Below, one piece after another: positions 11,751 to 21,116 of a DNA stretch of 64,000 nucleotides. Position 1 is the stretch's first letter, and each line of letters opens with the position of its first letter. The position numbers were made by a program, and so were the translations under genes. Under the pieces are notes generated by a model, which made no database searches, was not told the origin of the DNA, and saw only the letters and a program-made list of their open reading frames with translations. Origin of the DNA: Sepiola atlantica (Eukaryota; Mollusca; Cephalopoda; Sepiida; Sepiolidae); NCBI GenBank assembly GCA_963556195.1, contig OY744531.1, positions 47,675,700 through 47,739,699 on the forward strand. Direction: 5' to 3'.

Positions 11751-12444
11751 ATATAGTATACTTTAAAAAATGTATACTAACGATATTGGCTTCATATGTG
11801 CATACATGTTTCAGATGCGACTTTATTTCAAGTCCAATTTTCTCAGGCTTCAGTAAATATACTGAAAAGGCAAATAATTGTTTTTTCAAAAAGTTGGGGT
11901 TGGAAAAAAGAAAGGATGGCGAGAAGATGTAAACATTTATTGAGGAAGCCAGGCGTATTAATACGTACATCATATATACGTGTATATACAACATACAAAC
12001 GCATATATACACACAGAAAATTTCAGCGGGCCAATTGGTAAAAAATACATATAAATACATAAATAAACTGAAAATCTTTAGATAACATAGCAGCCCCTCT
12101 ACTTATATCCTTATATAATATAGCCCACACATAGAAACCACAATTCCTACTTATGTATTAATCGACCACATTCGCACATACAAAAAGATCCACATATATA
12201 TTCTCATATAGATACAGATCCATACACACACAAATATACAAAACCAGTTAAAGATTACCCAGATAAGTGGCGGTAAACCATTCCTCCTTAAAAGCAATTC
12301 ACAATTTTTATAAAATAGATTGTAATCGAAACACTGTCTACATTCAAACCAATGGGGGGGCAATCCCAAGACCAATCTGCACATTTATACTCAAAACATA
12401 CCTATAAGACATACACACGCACACTCAAATATATAAAATAAACC

Positions 12445-12450
<6 letters not shown>
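11751..12450 (+). repeat. Unknown ~0.7 kb dispersed repeat, copy 1
   Basis: This stretch aligns over its whole length with the reverse complement of 19320-20060. Shared blocks in order include TGTGCATACATGTTT, CAGTAAATATACTGAAA, AATACATAAATAAACTG, CCCCTCTACTT, ATAGCCCACACA and TTAAAGATTACCCA. The strand is rich in A and C and has no long reading frame. The right side ends in a (TA)n tract, as does the other copy. The class is unknown. Confidence 0.85.
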
Positions 12451-12478
<28 letters not shown>

Positions 12479-12508
12479 ATATATAATGCATGCACGTAAA
12501 CCCCCATA

Positions 12509-12557
<49 letters not shown>
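12447..12557. repeat. Two (TA)n tracts
   Basis: TA runs at 12447-12475 and 12512-12557 at the right edge of the 0.7 kb repeat. Confidence 0.95.
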
Positions 12558-12560
<3 letters not shown>

Positions 12561-12759
12561 TCTTTACATACCTGTATTTACATACACATATCTTATATGA
12601 CAATATCTATACAACTGAATACATCGGTGTTAGAGTAATACTAATCTATTTAAACGGTTAAATTGTTTAAGAAATATAGAAAATACAAATTGAAATGAAA
12701 TAAAATACTAGTCAACTTACCTAAACCAACCAGCTATGTAAACGCATACATATAAACCT

Positions 12760-12805
12760 GTATGTACATACATACATACATACATACATACATACATACA
12801 TACGC
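12760..12805. repeat. (ACAT)n microsatellite
   Basis: About ten tandem ACAT units in an AC-rich region. Confidence 0.95.
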
Positions 12806-13774
12806 ATATACGTACGTATACGTGTGTTCTCATACACACCCATAATATAACACTATATTTCAGATAGAAGCATTAAGATGTTTTATTAGGATATACAATG
12901 TCCCATAGTTAAAACTACACATTTTAAGAGTAACATCTATCAATCTTAATCTCAGTTAAAAAATGAACGGATTAAAAAATAAAAATGTAAAAGGAATCTA
13001 TTAAGGCGAGGTTAATTAACACAGAAGTATATTAAAAAATGTTTTAAAAACATAGTACATAGCAATAGAGAATTAGGCAAATGAGGGTGGGGTTGTTCCC
13101 TGTAATAGGCCGAACGACCAGGTATCCATAAATACGTAAACTGATAAAAATCTCATGCACATCTACACATATATACATGTACATACGTACAACAAATATA
13201 CACATAGACTTATGTATACCAATATACATATACACTTGCACATATCTACATATATACATACATACACATACATGCAAATACATATATGCTTGGCGCTATG
13301 CCCTAACTAAAACATGATTATATAAACTATGTATATATATATATCATAAAAGATATACAATTGACTGAGGATGTTTTTAAGTTAGTTTACCCCACGTAAG
13401 GGGCTACTGAGAATTAGGGCGAAATTCAGGATAAGAAAGAGCCGTAAGAAAGTTGCAAAAACGGGCAGCTCGTGGAGAGAAGCTATTTGAGTAGAAGGCT
13501 CTCCGGCATCTGGGGACTTCTACAGTGAATGCATGAGGTTTAGCTGATTGTCGGATTGGTCGAGTATATTTACGTCGAGTGGGAACGAGAGCAACAAGTT
13601 AATCAGAGCACATTTTAGAAGTAAAACAAGTACAAGGATGCAAGATTGCGGCGATGGGGCAGGAGCTGGACCTTAGTGGATTGTGAAAACCCTATCAGAT
13701 TAGATAATCATTTTTCGACATTGTCAAAGGGGGAGACTGGTGAATGGTGCACCAAACCAGATATGAAACCAATA

Positions 13775-13978
13775 CTACATGCATGGGAGGATGGTTACTT
13801 TGTAGAAATATAAGATAATGTCAGGTGTGAGAAGTTTCCAAGCACGGTAGAAGGATCCCACGTTCTTTACGACAGCCTTTGCAATGCCTTTATTGTATTT
13901 GTTCCGATTAATCTTACCTGTAAATGTTAGGGCGAGGAGTTTAAACGTTGGGCTCTCAGGTAGTGTGTTATTAACCAT
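13775..13978 (-). pseudogene. LINE reverse-transcriptase fragment, thumb region
   Basis: The 67-codon frame contains LPESPTFKLLALTFTGKI, GIAKAVVKNVGSFYRAWKLL and YKVTILPCM, the region between the palm and the C-terminal tail in jockey/CR1-like ORF2 proteins. It belongs to the same broken minus-strand LINE. Confidence 0.82.
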
Positions 13979-13990
13979 GGCAATTGGTGG

Positions 13991-14197
13991 TTAAAGAGGT
14001 TTCTTGTAGTTATTGAAGAAAAGGAGCTTTGTCTTACCAACATTAAATGTGACCATCCATTTCTGACCGCATTCCACTACAGACTGGAGGTCACTTTCTA
14101 AAGAGTCAGCCATTGTCTCGGATATGTCCACGTCGGTTAAAACCTCATCACGACAGTAGAGTGTGGTGTCGTCAGCAAATATAACCATATTAGACAC
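13991..14197 (-). pseudogene. LINE reverse-transcriptase fragment with the FADD catalytic motif
   Basis: This 68-codon frame opens with SNMVIFADDTTLYC, the metal-binding motif block of non-LTR reverse transcriptases, and continues with CGQKWMVTFNVGKTKLL, which matches the following conserved block. It is a piece of the larger minus-strand LINE and is cut by frameshifts on both sides, so no working protein is possible. Confidence 0.88.
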
Positions 14198-14377
14198 AAT
14201 TAGATCAAAATCGATCCCTGGGGTACACTTGCATTTATGTCATATCATTTGGATGAACGGCCATCGAGGACAGCGTGGATGTTTCTGTTGAATAGGAAGG
14301 ATTTAATTATATTAAATCTTCCTCCAATAATACCATATAAATTATTTTTTATGAGCAGACCTTTATGCCAAACCTTG

Positions 14378-14704
14378 TCAAAGACTTTGGATATTGGATA
14401 TATCAAGCGCTACCGCTCTAGCTTCATCTGCCTTGGCCAGTGTATAGAATATGCGTTCAGAGATGAATGTTAGGATATCCGCAGTAGACCGTGCTTGCTT
14501 TAATCCATACTGATGGTCAGAAAGAATTTTAGCATAAACGAGATGACGGATTATCGCTAGATTGATTAAGGATTCAAAGTCTTTTAGCGAAACTGGAGTA
14601 GACTGATGGCACCACAATTCTAGGGTAAGTTCTATCTCCAGAATTCTTAACGACTGGTACCACGGAGCCAAACTTCTATCCACTAGGGAGGCAATGTTCG
14701 GCAA
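14378..14704 (-). pseudogene. LINE reverse-transcriptase fragment, fingers and early palm
   Basis: The frame of 108 codons contains TPVSLKDFESLINLAIIRHL and LSDHQYGLKQARSTADIL, which are typical of jockey/CR1-type polymerases just before the FDKVWH block. It ends early because a 7-bp duplication near 14386-14400 shifts the frame; the next block is readable in another frame immediately downstream. Confidence 0.85.
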
Positions 14705-15321
14705 GGCATTTGTTATACACTTTGGAGAGGACAGGAGCCAGTTCAGCAGTCATTTCTTTATTACTATTACTGGTATAAGATCAGGCCTACATGCCTTAGA
14801 GATGTCAATGTTTTTTCATAATGTCCCAGACATGAGATGGGTTCATGGTTAGGTCATCAAGTGTGGCTTCAGTCCGCCATGGGAAATTATGGAGATAATG
14901 GTTTATGGAGATAATGGTTTATGGAGTCAAAATAGGAGTTTAAGGGGAACACTGGGCAAGTAGTTCAGCCTTGTCAGTTGCCGTGCAAACGACACAACTG
15001 TGATTGGGTAGTTGGTGAATTGTCGATTTCTCATTATTCACCACACTATAGAAGATTTTTCAGAAATAGCGAGAACAAAGTTCTTGTGACTCAATGCGTT
15101 TGTTGGTCATCTCTGTATACTTTCTTTTTGCTAGATCTAGTAGAGTATTACAGTGATGTATTGACGCTATAACTGTCTGTTAATTTGTAGTTTACTTGTG
15201 GGCGTTGAATTGTCGGAATGCTTGCTGTATCTGAGCAATAGCAGCTGCACAGTTCGTGTGGTGAGTGTGTCTTACTGTATAATATTCGCATGGGAACATG
15301 TGCTTCAATGACTGCTTTAGC

Positions 15322-15790
15322 TTATTCGGTTAACTCATTTGCGCACTGATCAGCAGGTAAAGAAAAGAAGTCGCTCCATGGGGCGTCTCTTCTGTTATTT
15401 CTGATGGATTCACAATCAGCCCGCTTGTAGTATCTCGTCGTTTTGAGCAACCCCTCTTCAGATTTGGGACGATATTTTAAGATGATATCAATCATTACCA
15501 CAGGGTGATCAGCGTTCACGGACGGGTTATGGGCATTCGTCGCACAAGCCTCGGGAAGTTAGGTCATGAAAAGGTCTAGAAGTGAGGCTTGCTGGCCCAT
15601 ACGATCAGGGAGGCTGGTCGGGAAAGTGTCAGTCTGTGAGATGGAGTGCGCTATGGAGAAACTATACGTGGAGTAACCAGCTGCGTCTGTATAGCTGGAG
15701 AATCCAAGCCAGTCACGATGATGTGCATTAAAATCCCCATGTATTTGAGCACTCGAGTCAAGGGAGAGTGCTATATCTATACTTTAAGAC
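15322..15790 (-). pseudogene. LINE AP-endonuclease C-terminal fragment and linker
   Basis: From 15790 down, the minus strand reads a GDFNAHHRDWLG block, then an ISQTDTFPTSLPDRMGQQAS block, an in-frame stop, and NADHPVVMIDIILKYRPKS. GDFNAH and (S)DHPVV are metal-binding and catalytic signatures of the exonuclease-endonuclease-phosphatase fold used by LINEs to nick target DNA. The usual SDH is ADH here. The N-terminal half is absent. Confidence 0.82.
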
Positions 15791-15795
15791 ATAAC

Positions 15796-17074
15796 GTTAA
15801 GCAGGGTACATGCTTGATCATCTTATTATAGCCTATGTTTTCTAATCAAGACGAGAGTGTTCCACACATAAAATCTTATCCCATGCATATGTGTGTCAGA
15901 GTCTTTACGGTAGAGTTAGAGGTAGTCAGTAAAATTGGTGAGAAGATTGGATATTTTAGGTTGTTTATATTTATTAAATCATTTTTTTTATCCAAATGTT
16001 TGGTTTTATAAAACCCTAATAATGGTAATACAGACATGTTTTTCTTTTGCAATTTCTTTTTTCTTCTTCATCGTCAGAGTCTTACAGCGTAGTGGAAGAT
16101 CGATGATCTCTTCTGGTGTTATCGTAGAGATATTTTTTTTTAATGTCCGATCTGTAGTGAAGCGCGCTGGATCACGTATGTAAATGATTTAATAAATAAT
16201 TTATTTATTTGACAAAATTGCGCGTCAAGTTGTCTGCTTTCTCAATCTTCAAATGTTCTCATTTCAACGACGTTTTTGACTGTAGTTACACCCATCTCAT
16301 TATTATATATACTAGCAAATATATTCTCCGGTCGTATATTTGTGCTAGTTGTTTATTTAATTTCCCAGTAAAATATGTATTTTTTTTTTACAAAACAAAA
16401 TGAAATAAAATCACCCATCCTTTATTTAAATAAATAAAACACGAGATAATAAATAGAGAGTTTTTAAACAAAATTTACCTATTACGGCGTAAAATATGAA
16501 ACAAAAAATCCTAAACTCACTTAAAGTCGTAAAAAGATGATAATATTTTAAGTTTTACAAATCGAAAAAAATGCGTACATCAAATAAAATCAACAATTAA
16601 ACAACTAAAATACAGTGAACACGATTCTATATTAAGTTATTTAATTGCTCAGTAAAATGTGTTTGTGTGTGGTTTTAGAAAAAATAGTAATTTTTAAATT
16701 CAATTGTTTTTTTTTTAATTAAACAATTTGATTAAATAAATGTGCGCTTTAAAACATAATTTCTAATAAGATAAAAACACAAACAAACCCTAAACGTTTT
16801 AATAAAAAAATCAATGTAAATATATCATTTTTGAGCGACTCGTACGATAATTCTCAGAGAATGTGTGGTTTACATGTTATTAATAAAATAACATGCCCCT
16901 GTCTTGTGTCCCTCTTTCTCTCTCTCTTTTCACTCTCTCCTTCTCGCTCTCTTTCTCTCTTTCTCTCTCTTTCTCTCTCTCTCTTTCTTGATATAGAACA
17001 TTCTGTGCGTTCGAAATAGAAGGTTATACTTAATAATCAGAAAGCGGTTAAGACAATACTAAATTACCCCTATC
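15796..17074. other. No supported gene
   Basis: A/T-rich sequence with a CT-rich run at 16910-16988; nothing recognisable as coding. Confidence 0.6.
16910..16988. repeat. (CT)n/(TTTCTC)n stretch
   Basis: Pyrimidine-only repeats. The Ser/Leu/Phe-rich frame over it is an artefact. Confidence 0.93.
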
Positions 17075-17400
17075 CATCAAAAAAGGGAGGAATATTGCGT
17101 AGGAAGATGGAATCATAACAACAGAACAGATAGTACACTACCCCCTCAAAAACAGTAAAGGAGTAGGTAATCCCTTGACGGTATTATCTTGACAATAGAA
17201 CAAATACTACATCCCCTCCTCCAAAAAGGAAGAGGTAACGCCTGGGAGGATGGTATCATGACAACAGAAAAGATACTTCACTACCTCGAAACCTCTCAAA
17301 AAAGCAGGAGGTAATGCCTGGGAAGATGGTATCATGACAACAGAAGAGATACTACACTACCTCCACACCTCCCCAAAAATAAGGTGGTAATGTCTGGAAG
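17075..17400 (+). repeat. Dispersed ~70-bp minisatellite, locus 2
   Basis: This is the best preserved array, with about 4.5 units of 71-77 bp. Each runs GAGGTAATGCCTGGGA.GATG, GTATCATGACAACAGAA, GATACTACACTACC and then C- and A-rich sequence. Confidence 0.85.
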
Positions 17401-17517
17401 TATATCGGTTGCTTCCAAGATACATAATCTCCATTATTAATAGATAAGATGATTCGTAATAGAAATGGGAGTAAAGTTTCGGCTTCAGACAGACAGATAA
17501 ACACTTTCCATTATTAA

Positions 17518-17581
17518 TATATATATATATATATATAACTTTTTATTTCATGTTTTATTTATATATATATATATATATATA
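17518..17581. repeat. (TA)n tracts left of the Tc1-like element
   Basis: Two TA runs (17518-17537 and 17559-17581). The second supplies the TA target site. Confidence 0.95.
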
Positions 17582-17987
17582 CAGTATCTACAATAAGTGA
17601 GTACACCCAACGAATCTTTTACTTTTTACTTCATAGAACTTTAATTTTTCGTAGGATTTAAATGAAACTCGGTGTGAACATAGCCATGTAGTGGTTTAAT
17701 AGCTTTATAAACTATGAAGGAACAAATATCTTGTCAATGCAAAAGAATTGAACAAAAACATTTGGAACAAGTAACAAAAAGTGAGTACACATGAGCATTT
17801 TAAACAAATAATCTTATTTTTAATACTTTGTATGACCTCCATTGTTATCAATAACAGCAGACAACCTCCTAGCCATTGATTCGACTAGTTTATGACATGT
17901 GTCCGCCGGAATTGCGTTCCATTCACATTTGATGACCTACTTCAGTTCGTTATTATTTCTCGGATTTTTTCCTTCAATTGTCCGTTT
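17582..17987 (+). repeat. Left 406-bp terminal inverted repeat of the Tc1-like element
   Basis: This arm is the reverse complement of 18853-19258 with no length change and only scattered mismatches (for example near 17825 and 17873). Its inner ~165 bp is an antisense copy of the transposase 3' coding end. The outer end carries CAGTATCTAC. Two copies of AAGTGAGTACAC at about 17595 and 17779 are probable transposase binding sites. Confidence 0.95.
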
Positions 17988-18903
17988 ATTCTTGGAAATT
18001 GCTCCTCATGACAATGATTTAGATGAAAAAACTCGTGAAACTATTGTTAATTTATTCAAGAGTGGTCATTCATATAAGGAAATTAGTGACAATGTAAATA
18101 TCAGCCGAAATATGGTAGCAATAGTTGTTCAACGGTACAAAAAAGCTAGAACCGTCAAAAATGGCCGCCGTCCCGGTCGACCAAATAAGTTTTCTGATCG
18201 AACTAAGAGGCGCATCAAACAACTAATAGAGGGACACAGACGTCGGAGTGCTGCTAGCATCGCAGAAGAAATTTTGCACAATTTAAACGTAACTGTGAGT
18301 GCTCAGACAGTGCGCAACATTCTCCATGAAGATGGGTTTAAAGGCTGCATGCCTCGGGGGAAGCCTCTTCTTAAAACTTCTCACAAAAAGAAGCGCTATG
18401 AATTTGCTAATGAACATAAAGACAAAGACATGCAGTTTTGGCACAAAATCCTTTGGTCTGATGAGACAAAAATAAATCTATTTGGATTAGATGGCGTTAA
18501 GCGTGTGTGGCGACGAAAAGGGGAAGCTTACAAAGATAAGTGTGTCGTGCCAACTGTAAAGCATGGAAGTGGGAGCTTAATGGTTTGGGGGTGTATGAGT
18601 GCCAAAGGAGTTGGACGACTTGCTTTCATCGAAGGAAAAATGGATTCCAAACTCTACTGCCAGATATTGGAGGAAAAAATGTTACCAAGTCTAACAAGTG
18701 TTGGCAGACGTGGAGTTTTCCAGCAAGATAACGACCCTAAGCACACATCTCGGGCTACTAAGGCGTTCTTAGACAGTAAACGGGTTAATACCTTACCATT
18801 GTCGAGTATGTCACCTCATTTGAACCTAATAGAGCATTTGTGGGAGCATCTGAAACGGAAAATTGAAGGGAAATATCCGAGAAATAATAACGAACTGAAG
18901 TAG
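17899..18903 (+). pseudogene. Tc1-family DD34E transposase, disrupted at both ends
   Basis: This frame of 334 codons encodes a cut-and-paste transposase. Recognisable parts in order are a paired-like helix-turn-helix (about residues 42-80), a basic GRRPGRP hinge (89-95), a second DNA-binding helix region (100-145) and the catalytic core. D188 lies in WSDETK, D277 in QQDNDPKH and E312 in LIEHLWE, with 34 residues between the last two, as in Tc1. Two familiar core residues have drifted: SPDLNPIE reads SPHLNLIE, and the preceding Trp is Leu. An in-frame TAG at 18901-18903 cuts the protein short; the same frame would otherwise run to a TAA at 19018-19020, adding about 38 residues. Residues 1 to about 30 are translated from the left inverted repeat and look non-native, and no in-frame Met follows until residue 72, so the true start is lost. 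I judge it inactive. Confidence 0.93.
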
Positions 18904-19258
18904 GTCATCAAATGTGAATGGAACGCAATTCCGGCGGACACATGTCATAAACTAGTCGAATCAATGCCTAGGAGGTTGTCTGCTGTTATTGATAACAATG
19001 GAGGTCATACAACGTATTAAAAATAAGATTATTTGTTTAAAATGCTCATGTGTACTCACTTTTTGTTACTTGTTCCAAATGTTTTTGTTCAATTCTTTTG
19101 CATTGACAAGATATTTGTTCCTTCATAGTTTATAAAGCTATTAAACCACTACATGGCTATGTTCACACCGAGTTTCATTTAAATCCTACGAAAAATTAAA
19201 GTTCTATGAAGTAAAAAGTAAAAGATTCGTTGGGTGTACTCACTTATTGTAGATACTG
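18853..19258 (+). repeat. Right 406-bp terminal inverted repeat of the Tc1-like element
   Basis: This arm mirrors 17582-17987. It begins inside the transposase reading frame just after the catalytic Glu, contains the premature TAG and the ancestral stop at 19018-19020, and ends at GTAGATACTG followed by TA and more TA repeats. Confidence 0.95.

Positions 19259-19311
<53 letters not shown>
19259..19311. repeat. (TA)n tract right of the Tc1-like element
   Basis: TA run continuing from the insertion site; the other half of the interrupted tract. Confidence 0.96.
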
Positions 19312-19314
<3 letters not shown>

Positions 19315-19319
19315 TGTGT

Positions 19320-20060
19320 TTATATGGTTGTGCGCGTGTGTGTATTATAGGTATATTTATGAGCTGAAGTGTGCGGATTGATTATGTAAATGTTCCCCGG
19401 TGGTTTTAACCCAGAGAGTGCGTCGTTTACAATCCATTTTTTAAAAGTGTGACTTGCTTGTAATGAGGAAAGTTGACCGCCGCTTATTTGGGTAATCTTT
19501 AAGTGGTTCTGTATATATGTATGTGTGTGTGCGAATTTATATGCGTATGAGCATATATATGTGGATTGTATGTATATATATGTATAAATATATATATATA
19601 TATATGCATGTGCGCCAATGTGATCTGTGTGTAAATAAGTATTAATGGTGGTCTCCGTGTGTGGGCTATTTCATGGAAGGAGATATGAGGAAATGACCAT
19701 AAAGTAGAGGGGTCGGTAAGTTATCTTTCGAGTGCCAGTTTATTTATGTATTCATGTGTATGTTTTTACTAATTGGCATGTTAAACCTTACTGTGTGTTT
19801 ATATGCGTGTTAATGTGTATGCACGTATCTATGTAGTATGTATCAATATGTCTTGCCCACTTTACGAATGTATACTTTTCCTCTCATTTTTCTTACCACT
19901 CCAACAGGAATTTGTTGTGAGAATGGGATTTATTTTGCGGTTTCAGTATATTTACTGTGGCATGATGAATTTGGACGGGAAATAAGGTCAGTTAAAACAT
20001 GTATGCACATGCGTCGCCAATAATGTTTGTATAAACAAAAAAGTATACTATAAAACAGCC
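19320..20060 (-). repeat. Unknown ~0.7 kb dispersed repeat, copy 2
   Basis: Inverted partner of 11751-12450 at roughly 65-75%, with the same block order. Its outer end abuts the (TA)n tract that also holds the Tc1-like element. No protein is encoded; short frames here are chance. Confidence 0.85.
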
Positions 20061-20339
20061 TCCTTGTTATTCATCACTATCTCATAAAACTAGTATTTCA
20101 TTGGATTACCATCTAGGAGAAAACCACCATGCAAGTACCATATATAAGTACAGATCAGAGTTATAACTTTACGTTTACTCATGTTACTGGCAAAATATTC
20201 CAAGCATACTTGAACCAATTCTTAGTCATCTATAGCATATTTAAAACTATACCTTAAAAACTGTTGAGTTTCAGTTTGCTTGGGAAATAGATTTTTATAA
20301 GAATCAATCTGAACTATATGAAGAATTGTGTTATATCAT

Positions 20340-20367
20340 CACACACACATACACACACACACACACG

Positions 20368-20400
<33 letters not shown>
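20340..20400. repeat. (CA)n-(TA)n microsatellite
   Basis: CA-rich run followed by TA repeats. Confidence 0.95.
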
Positions 20401-20404
<4 letters not shown>

Positions 20405-21060
20405 AAAGTTGAATGTCTACTGGAGAATACTTGAAGACGTACTAGACAGCACTTTCGAGTGTCTTAGATCTCTGTGTACAAGCGTTTGTCAAGAGAACCT
20501 TACATAAGTATACTTCTATTTAAAGTACACACTGCCCAAATATGCAAAGAAAACGATGTGCTTTCTCGTCATGCCATACAGCACACACCCCGTGTTGCTG
20601 AAGGAGGGACACTCTCTATTAATAGAGGGCACTTTTGAGTAATAAATTAGAAGACGTTGACAGTGAAGAACTAAGAGAAATATGAATAAAAACTAAAGTA
20701 AATACTGGCAAGCCGGCACCCAGTATAAAAAGGGCCCCTCAACCGGTTTATACATCAGGCAGGAAGATGTAAGCAATGGTGTAAACCCTCCTGCCTGTGG
20801 AACTGGTGCTCAAGCCATGACAGACGCCAACCACGGTCATCCATTAGACCTTGAGTAAAAGAGTGCTGGCTCTTTATCTCCACTATATTTAGCAACACAA
20901 AAGAAACATAAGAGGCTTGAAAGCCTACCCTTCATCTGTTTCACAACAGAAGGTGCTATTGCTTAGCTATCACTACTCAAAGTTTGAAAAGTGGCGCAAG
21001 TGATCAAGCTAAAGCCTGTTCGAAATGATAAAATGATCTACCCTCTCTGAACAATAAAAA
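20401..21060. other. Complex unique sequence with a TATA-like motif
   Basis: Base composition is more balanced than around it. TATAAAAAGGGCC at about 20725 resembles a TATA box, and CAGGCAGGA/TCCTGCCTG form an inverted repeat nearby (about 20756-20800). No reading frame follows, so this may be part of an unrecognised mobile element. Confidence 0.3.
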
Positions 21061-21063
21061 ATA

Positions 21064-21066
<3 letters not shown>

Positions 21067-21112
<46 letters not shown>
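21067..21112. repeat. (TA)n microsatellite
   Basis: Pure TA run. Confidence 0.96.

Positions 21113-21116
<4 letters not shown>

Larger units (their letters stand above)
13385..15795 (-). mobile_element. Decayed jockey/CR1-group LINE, 5'-truncated
   Basis: Reading the minus strand from 15795 down to about 13385, pieces of one retrotransposon polyprotein appear in order. First comes the endonuclease C-terminal half, with a GDFNAH motif and a DHPVVM motif (15540-15790; 15322-15519). Next is a linker ending near 14700. Then come reverse-transcriptase blocks: LSDHQYG (about 14510), FDKVWHKGLL (about 14370), VPQGSIL (about 14220) and FADDTTLYC (about 14170). Last is the thumb/C-terminal region, with YKVTILP (about 13790) and CRRAFYSNSFSPRAARF near 13470-13510. 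Many stops and frameshifts break it, including a 7-bp duplication just before FDKVWH and a deletion between VPQGSIL and FADD. The first half of the endonuclease is missing, as in typical 5' truncation. The clade assignment is approximate. Confidence 0.88.
17582..19258 (+). mobile_element. Tc1-like DNA transposon with 406-bp terminal inverted repeats
   Basis: The element is 1,677 bp, begins CAGTATCTAC and ends with the exact complement GTAGATACTG. It is flanked on both sides by TA (17580-17581 and 19259-19260), the target duplication expected for Tc1/mariner, and it sits inside a (TA)n tract. The arms (17582-17987 and 18853-19258) have equal length and differ at only a few positions, which suggests a young copy or recent homogenisation. 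Each arm carries two copies of a 12-bp motif, AAGTGAGTACAC, near 17595 and 17779 and mirrored at 19050-19061 and 19234-19245. They lie about 184 bp apart, which resembles the IR/DR double binding-site layout of Sleeping Beauty-type elements. The unique centre codes for a DD34E transposase. Unusually, the right arm contains the 3' end of the coding region and the left arm is its inverted copy. Confidence 0.97.
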
